Origin: Peptococcaceae bacterium UBA5356
GTDB lineage: Bacteria > Bacillota > Peptococcia > DRI-13 > DTU073
Direction: 5' to 3'
Length of the DNA: 17,841 nt
NCBI GenBank assembly: GCA_002407935.1
Contig: DHPU01000076.1
Span: 1-17,841 of the forward strand
Shown piece by piece: positions 13,810 to 17,841 of this stretch (positions are counted from its first letter, which is position 1; every line of letters starts with the position of its first letter). Made by a program: the position numbers and the translations under genes. A model generated the notes under the pieces. That model worked only from the letters and a program-made list of their open reading frames with translations, was not told the origin of the DNA and did not search any database.

Positions 13810-14862
13810 ATGAGAAAAAGCAAAAAGTTAATTAGTACTTTATTGGTTTTGGTATTTTCTTTAACCTTGCTTGTGGGATGCGGACCAGGCAAAGAAACAG
13901 GGGATAACGGAGATGCAGGCGCCAAAGAAAAAAAGATAGTACTTCGTGTGGCCGCCCAAGACCCGGAGGGTCATCCGAACATTGATGCTTTAAAAGCAAT
14001 CAAAGCAAAAGTAGAAGAAGAAACTAATGGTCGGATTGAAATGAAGCTCTATCCTGCTAATCAGCTGGGTGATTATTCCCAGGTTTATGAAGAGGTTATG
14101 AAGGGCTCCATTGAAATGGCTTTGATCACTATTCCTACCCAGTATGATGCTAGGTTTGAAATGATGGCCATGCCTTATGTGGCAACAAACTATGAGCAGG
14201 CAAAAGATGTTTTCCAGCCGGATTCGGTTGTGGGTCAAGAGTGGGGCAGCTTCCATAAAGGCTTAGGGGTGAAATTTCTTGGTTTTGCCATGGCCGGTGG
14301 CGTAGGTGTGGCAACGACTAAAGAATTGACCAATTGGGAAGCACCCGCAGAAGATAAAGGGGTAATGATCCGTATTCCCCAAATGGAAATATGGAAACAT
14401 ACGATGGCAGACATGGGCTTTAGAAATGTCGGGATCGCTTATGCCGAATTATACACATCCATGCAGACGGGTATAGTCGATGGCAGTATTGGGACATCGC
14501 CGCTGGATACTTATTCGACGGTTAGAGACGTTATTAAATACTACTACTTGTATAATGTTTTCTATGATAATTTGTCTTATATCATGAATATGGATGTTTG
14601 GAATTCCTTAAAACCGGAAGAACAAACACTCATAGCGGATCTCTGTAAAGAATATAATTTGAAGAGTATTGATAATGCCCAAGCAACGGATAACGAATAT
14701 TTGGATAAGCTTAATCAAGAGAAGGGGGTAAAAATAGTTAAGGTTCCGCAAGAGGTATTGGACAAAATGGCGAAATATGTTCGCGAGAATACCTGGCCGA
14801 AACTGGAAGAACGTTTAACCAAAGATTTGCTTGACAAACTTAAGAAATCAGTTGGTTTGTAA
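13810..14862 (+). CDS. dctP: TRAP transporter substrate-binding lipoprotein (DctP family)
   Basis: This 350-residue protein starts at ATG 13810 behind GGAGG (13796-13800). It carries a lipoprotein signal peptide with lipobox LVGC (C24 lipidated), so it is tethered outside the membrane. The mature part is a DctP-type binding protein: RVAAQDPEGHPNIDALKAIK, LYPANQLGDYSQVYEEVMKG, then the central MIRIPQMEIWKHTMADMGF with the arginine that pairs with the substrate carboxylate in most family members. AELYTSMQTGIVDGS is the family signature. It captures a carboxylate-bearing substrate and hands it to DctQM. Substrate identity cannot be read from sequence; the neighbouring cyclodeaminase-family gene makes an amino or imino acid possible. 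A hairpin separates it from dctQ. Confidence 0.9.
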   Translation: MRKSKKLISTLLVLVFSLTLLVGCGPGKETGDNGDAGAKEKKIVLRVAAQDPEGHPNIDALKAIKAKVEEETNGRIEMKLYPANQLGDYSQVYEEVMKGSIEMALITIPTQYDARFEMMAMPYVATNYEQAKDVFQPDSVVGQEWGSFHKGLGVKFLGFAMAGGVGVATTKELTNWEAPAEDKGVMIRIPQMEIWKHTMADMGFRNVGIAYAELYTSMQTGIVDGSIGTSPLDTYSTVRDVIKYYYLYNVFYDNLSYIMNMDVWNSLKPEEQTLIADLCKEYNLKSIDNAQATDNEYLDKLNQEKGVKIVKVPQEVLDKMAKYVRENTWPKLEERLTKDLLDKLKKSVGL

Positions 14863-14885
14863 TAGGGTATTATTTATCTTTTGGT

Positions 14886-14915
14886 AGAAGATGTATAGTC
14901 TACTATACATCTTCT
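14886..14915 (+). terminator. Hairpin between dctP and dctQ, partial terminator or processing site
   Basis: AGAAGATGTATAG (14886-14898) and CTATACATCTTCT (14903-14915) form a perfect 13-base-pair hairpin with a TCTA loop, followed by GCTTTTCC. The short T tract suggests partial termination or 3' end protection, which would yield more dctP than dctQM mRNA, as fits a binding protein needed in excess. Confidence 0.6.
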
Positions 14916-14952
14916 GCTTTTCCTCAAGCTTAAGGAAGAAGGAGGGAATCCG

Positions 14953-15525
14953 ATGGAAGATGCTATCAAGAGGATCCAGATAATCAATCGTGACGGATAT
15001 TTATGGAAAGGTCTACTGATTTTTCAAAAATTTATTATGGCTTTCTCCAGTATCTTAGTAGTAGGATTGATTTCCTATGGAGCCGCTATACGTTATATCT
15101 TTGAAAAAGACTTTTATGGGATGGAAGAGCTTGTTTTATTTATCGGTTTTTGGATGTATTTTATGGGGGGCTCTTATGGCAGCTTTAGCAGAACACATAT
15201 CAGTGCTGAAGTAATTCCGAATTATATTAAAAACAAGAGAACCCAAGGGATAGTTAGACTTATAGCTTCTGTTTGTACCACCTTATTATGCTTTTTATTA
15301 ACTTACTGGGGTCTCTTATTGGTTTTATGGAATATTCAAACATGGCCTGTCACTCCTGCGTTAAAAATACCGGTTGTAGCTTCCCAAGGGGCGATAGCCC
15401 TTGGTTTAGTCCTTATGAGTTTTTATACCTTTATTTACACGATTGAAGATTTTCGCTGCTTCAAATTGACAGGAGAGCTTTGTACGCATGAAGAAGCAGA
15501 AATTACTGCGCAAAAAGGAGAATAA
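14953..15525 (+). CDS. dctQ: TRAP transporter small permease subunit (DctQ family)
   Basis: This 190-residue membrane protein starts at ATG 14953 after GGAGGG (14941-14946). Four hydrophobic segments (about 25-50, 58-75, 98-118, 133-157) match the DctQ topology. EELVLFIGFWMYFMGGSYGS and the following HISAEV are the characteristic core ('ExxxxLxxWxxFLGaaxaxrxxxHixvD'). The C-terminal tail is cytoplasmic and acidic. It forms the membrane complex with DctM and drives sodium- or proton-coupled import. The downstream dctM starts 23 bases after its stop. Confidence 0.85.
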   Translation: MEDAIKRIQIINRDGYLWKGLLIFQKFIMAFSSILVVGLISYGAAIRYIFEKDFYGMEELVLFIGFWMYFMGGSYGSFSRTHISAEVIPNYIKNKRTQGIVRLIASVCTTLLCFLLTYWGLLLVLWNIQTWPVTPALKIPVVASQGAIALGLVLMSFYTFIYTIEDFRCFKLTGELCTHEEAEITAQKGE

Positions 15526-15548
15526 ATCTTTGTCTTGAGGAGGTGAGG

Positions 15549-16850
15549 ATGTTGTTAGTTTTTGTAGCATTGTGTATTTTAATTACCGCACTATTGTTTG
15601 GAATTCCTGTTGCCTTTGCCTTTATGGCCGCCACCATTTTTATGGTTCTTGTTCAGGGGTATGATCCGACTTTCTTATTGCCTTATGGATACAGCAAACT
15701 GAATTCCATGGTTTTATTGGCGATTCCCCTGTTTATTGTGACCGGCAATCTGATGAATGCCGGAAATATTGGGGACAAGCTGGTCGATTTTGTTGATTCT
15801 TTTGTGGGCAGGATTAAAGGTGGACTTGCTATCGTGACAACTGTATCTTGTGCAGTTTTCGGTTCGATTACCGGCAGTGCCTTTGCTACTGCTTCTTGTA
15901 TTGGTTCAATTATGAAGACAAAGTTATTTAAGGCCGGCTATTCGCGGGGATTTGTCGGAGCCCTTTTAGCTAATGCGTCTGTTTTGGGTCTTTTGATTCC
16001 TCCCAGTGGGATTATGATTATCTATGCCTGGCTGGGCAGACAGTCTGTTTTGGCTACTTTCTTAGCCATAGTAGCACCCGGGATCATGATGACCGTCCTT
16101 TTATCAGTAACCAGTATTGTCTTGTTGAGAAATGACAAGAATGTTAAGGTTATGGATAAAATACCGTTAAAAGAGGTAGCCTTAATAGCCGCCAGGAGGG
16201 GATTTAAAGCATTTCCCGCCTTATTATTGCCTGTGCTTATCTTAGGCGGAATTTATGGCGGAATAATGACGCCAACCGAAGCTGCAGCAGTTGGTTCCGT
16301 ATATGCCATTCCTGTTGGTTTTCTCATTTATAAAGGACTTAAATGGAAGAATTTCAAGGAAACCCTGATTGAATCAGCTAAAACCACCGGGGTAATTATG
16401 GTTATGTTCTTTTCGGTCATGATTCTTAGTCGGATTTACATTATGGAAGATTTACCCGGGAAGATTATGGATATATTAATGAGCGTTTCTTCTAATAAAT
16501 ACGTCATTCTGTTCATGCTTAATATCTTTATGGTTATCTTTGGGATGTTGATGGATGACGTCAGTGCTTGTTCGTTATGCACGCCGATTCTTCTTCCTGT
16601 AGCCATGAAGTTGGGGGTGGATCCTGTTCAGTTTGCGGCTATTTTAGCTGTCAATTTGGGAATGGGGAATATTACCCCACCAACAGCCCCTTTGTTATTT
16701 GTCGGAGGTAGTATGGCGGGAGCCCGGCTTGATGAGATGATGCGTCCGGTAGTGGCGTTTATTCTGTTTGCCTGGATTCCGACCTTATTTATTACTACTT
16801 ATATTCCGGAATTTTCGTTGTGGCTGCCTAATTTAATTTTGGGCAAATAG
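15549..16850 (+). CDS. dctM: TRAP transporter large permease subunit (DctM family)
   Basis: I chose ATG 15549, five bases after GAGGAGG (15537-15543); a GTG at 15543 overlaps that site. The 433-residue protein is highly hydrophobic with about 12 membrane segments. It carries family landmarks: IPLFIVTGNLMNAG near residue 60, GSITGSAFATASCIGSIM near 105, LLIPPSGIMIIYA near 150, TPTEAAAVGSVYA near 240, and NLGMGNITPPTAPLLFVGGS near 375. It is the ion-coupled transport channel of the TRAP system. No clear intrinsic terminator follows; the next recognised signal is the duplicated promoter at 16869. Confidence 0.9.
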   Translation: MLLVFVALCILITALLFGIPVAFAFMAATIFMVLVQGYDPTFLLPYGYSKLNSMVLLAIPLFIVTGNLMNAGNIGDKLVDFVDSFVGRIKGGLAIVTTVSCAVFGSITGSAFATASCIGSIMKTKLFKAGYSRGFVGALLANASVLGLLIPPSGIMIIYAWLGRQSVLATFLAIVAPGIMMTVLLSVTSIVLLRNDKNVKVMDKIPLKEVALIAARRGFKAFPALLLPVLILGGIYGGIMTPTEAAAVGSVYAIPVGFLIYKGLKWKNFKETLIESAKTTGVIMVMFFSVMILSRIYIMEDLPGKIMDILMSVSSNKYVILFMLNIFMVIFGMLMDDVSACSLCTPILLPVAMKLGVDPVQFAAILAVNLGMGNITPPTAPLLFVGGSMAGARLDEMMRPVVAFILFAWIPTLFITTYIPEFSLWLPNLILGK

Positions 16851-16868
16851 GTGATAAAGAAATTTTTC

Positions 16869-16897
16869 TTGACATACAACTAAAAAAGCAGTAAAAT
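16869..16897 (+). promoter_or_regulatory. Promoter resembling that of gntR, probably for the cyclodeaminase-family gene
   Basis: TTGACA (16869-16874) and TAAAAT (16892-16897) are 17 bases apart. TTGACATACA and the segment 16888-16911 are identical to the gntR promoter at 12642-12651 and 12661-12684, while the spacer centre differs. It lies 19 bases after dctM and about 480 bases before the next gene, so the transcript would carry a long leader containing repeat copies B and C. Confidence 0.65.
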
Positions 16898-16927
16898 ACA
16901 AGTGAAAAACAGAATAAAAACATGGCG

Positions 16928-17001
16928 AAAGTACTAAGGCAATCTGCAGTTATTATTTAAGATATTAAATAAATTTAATAAGTAGGTTAATTTAGTACTT
17001 T
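16928..17001. repeat. 10-base inverted repeat in the leader before copies B and C
   Basis: AAAGTACTAA (16928-16937) and TTAGTACTTT (16992-17001) are perfect complements around 54 AT-rich bases. It would close a large loop in the putative leader transcript. It could be chance in such AT-rich DNA, or part of a folded leader. Confidence 0.35.
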
Positions 17002-17034
17002 TGATATTTTTAAGTACAGAATTGAAAAAAATAA

Positions 17035-17097
17035 AACACTTCTACGTTTCGCCGCCAAGCTTGAAAGATGTAAAAGTGTTTCCCGGACATGTGCTCT
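17035..17097 (+). repeat. Structured repeat copy B (conserved-loop hairpin)
   Basis: AACACTTCTAC (17035-17045) pairs with GTAAAAGTGTT (17070-17080) with one mismatch, around a loop holding TTCGCCGCCAAGCTTGAAAG, one T longer than in copies A and C. TCCCGGACATGTGCTC then TTTTT follows. The stem differs from A and C at most positions while pairing is kept. Confidence 0.65.
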
Positions 17098-17136
17098 TTT
17101 TGTGGTTGCAATTTACTTTACAGTTAAATATTTTTA

Positions 17137-17198
17137 GCACTCTTTATAATTCGCCGCCAAGCTGAAAGTTATAAAGAGTGCCCCCGGGCATATTGCCC
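17137..17198 (+). repeat. Structured repeat copy C (conserved-loop hairpin)
   Basis: GCACTCTTTATAA (17137-17149) pairs perfectly with TTATAAAGAGTGC (17169-17181) around TTCGCCGCCAAGCTGAAAG (17150-17168). CCCCGGGCATATTGCCC follows, with GGGC/GCCC able to form a second small hairpin, then CACTATTTTAT. Copies B and C are in tandem about 105 bases apart, upstream of the cyclodeaminase-family gene. Confidence 0.65.
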
Positions 17199-17380
17199 TC
17201 ACTATTTTATTATACACAGGCACACCGTGTTGTCAATAGAAAGGAGTTGATCGGACGATTATTAAGAAAGCTCCTTGTTAAAAAGGAGAGAAAGGGGGCC
17301 ATGCGGTTTCATTATCAATAACCTAATTAATAACCTAAAACTTATGCTAACTAATAAAATTTTTATGAGGAGGTTGTATC

Positions 17381-17841
17381 ATGGATAAGATGGAATATCG
17401 CAATTGGGTTGCCTCAAAACTAAATATTGGTAAGGAAGTTTTATATTTAACGAAGGATGAATGTGTTAATTCCGGGATAACATTTGAAGAGATTATTGAG
17501 ATGACCGAGCGTTCTTTAGTGGCCCACGGGAAAAAAGAACTGGACATGCCGGCTAAAATTGGGCTTCACCCTTATCATAATACTTTTATGCATGCCATGC
17601 CTTGTTATATCCCCAGTGAATTTACGATGGGAATTAAATGGGGAGGATGCTTCCCTGAAAATAGAACGAAGTTTGGTTTAACACAATTATCCGGTCTTTA
17701 TATTACCAACGATCCGGAGACAGGCTGGCCTTTGGCAATTATGGACTGCATCTGGCTGACCGCCATGAGGACACCGGCAGTAACGGCTGTTGCGGCAAAA
17801 TACATGACTTTCCCTGATAAAGTGGCAACCTTTGGCATGAT
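17381..17841 (+). CDS. Ornithine cyclodeaminase/mu-crystallin family enzyme, 3' end outside window
   Basis: The gene starts at ATG 17381 behind GAGGAGG (17367-17373) and is open to the window end (153 residues of an expected 320-350). Family landmarks visible are MPAKIGLHP near residue 56-64, the substrate-binding GIKWGGCFPEN (84-94), ITNDPETGWPLAIMD (108-122) and LTAMRTPAVTAVAAKYM (126-142) leading into the Rossmann fold, whose start (VATFGM) is the last part seen. The family holds NAD(P)-dependent ornithine cyclodeaminase, alanine dehydrogenase and ketimine or pyrroline-2-carboxylate reductases, and subfamily cannot be fixed from half a protein. Placement after the GntR-TRAP genes suggests it acts on the imported compound. 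Confidence 0.85.
   Translation, partial: MDKMEYRNWVASKLNIGKEVLYLTKDECVNSGITFEEIIEMTERSLVAHGKKELDMPAKIGLHPYHNTFMHAMPCYIPSEFTMGIKWGGCFPENRTKFGLTQLSGLYITNDPETGWPLAIMDCIWLTAMRTPAVTAVAAKYMTFPDKVATFGM

Noticed and set aside
13422..17198. CRISPR array interpretation of the repeated elements
   Set aside because: Only three copies exist, two are spaced about 105 bases and one is 3.6 kb away; repeat stems differ and there are no cas genes.
17211..17290. T-box or known riboswitch before the cyclodeaminase-family gene
   Set aside because: AAGGAG and CTCCTT can form competing hairpins at 17240-17287, but no T-box conserved block or other known riboswitch core was found.

Overview
The window looks like chromosomal DNA of a low-GC, endospore-forming anaerobic Firmicute (Clostridia, possibly a Peptococcaceae-like lineage). 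The grounds are strong AGGAGG-type ribosome sites, sigma-A type promoters, a Spo0E-family protein, a YhaO/YhaN-type nuclease pair, an LtaS-family phosphoglycerol transferase and a TRAP transporter. No database search was possible, so the taxonomic guess is inference.

Bases 1 to about 4050 form an AT-rich accessory region that reads as a worn defence island. It holds the tail of an AAA ATPase, the tail of a DUF1848 protein, and an intact, tightly packed three-gene cassette (XRE repressor, ImmA/IrrE-type metalloprotease, PIN-like nuclease candidate). It also holds the head of a BREX brxA (DUF1819) gene joined tail to tail with the head of an Abi-family abortive infection gene, and a long structured inverted repeat. 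Several of these genes are cut off in the middle of conserved domains, so rearrangement has been heavy.

Bases 4052-9706 form a probable operon: a HEPN-domain protein, a YhaO/SbcD-like nuclease, a YhaN-like SMC-type ATPase with a membrane hairpin, and an unrecognised membrane-anchored protein. A bidirectional terminator at 9749-9792 separates it from a minus-strand XRE regulator, which is divergent from a small Spo0E-like gene. Next comes a minus-strand LtaS-family gene (10731-12527).

Bases 12528-17841 form a regulated catabolic or transport locus: an FCD-type GntR regulator, a complete TRAP transporter (DctP lipoprotein, DctQ, DctM) and the start of an ornithine cyclodeaminase/mu-crystallin family enzyme that runs off the window. 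Together they suggest uptake and processing of an amino or imino acid or a related carboxylate under GntR control.

The non-coding DNA of this last locus is the most unusual part. Nearly identical promoters precede gntR and lie downstream of dctM. Three copies of a hairpin element keep an invariant 19-base loop on stems of different sequence: one lies between gntR and dctP, two in tandem before the cyclodeaminase-family gene. A stack of three large inverted repeats precedes dctP. I could not assign the three-copy element to a known riboswitch or repeat family, and it is the best candidate here for something undescribed.
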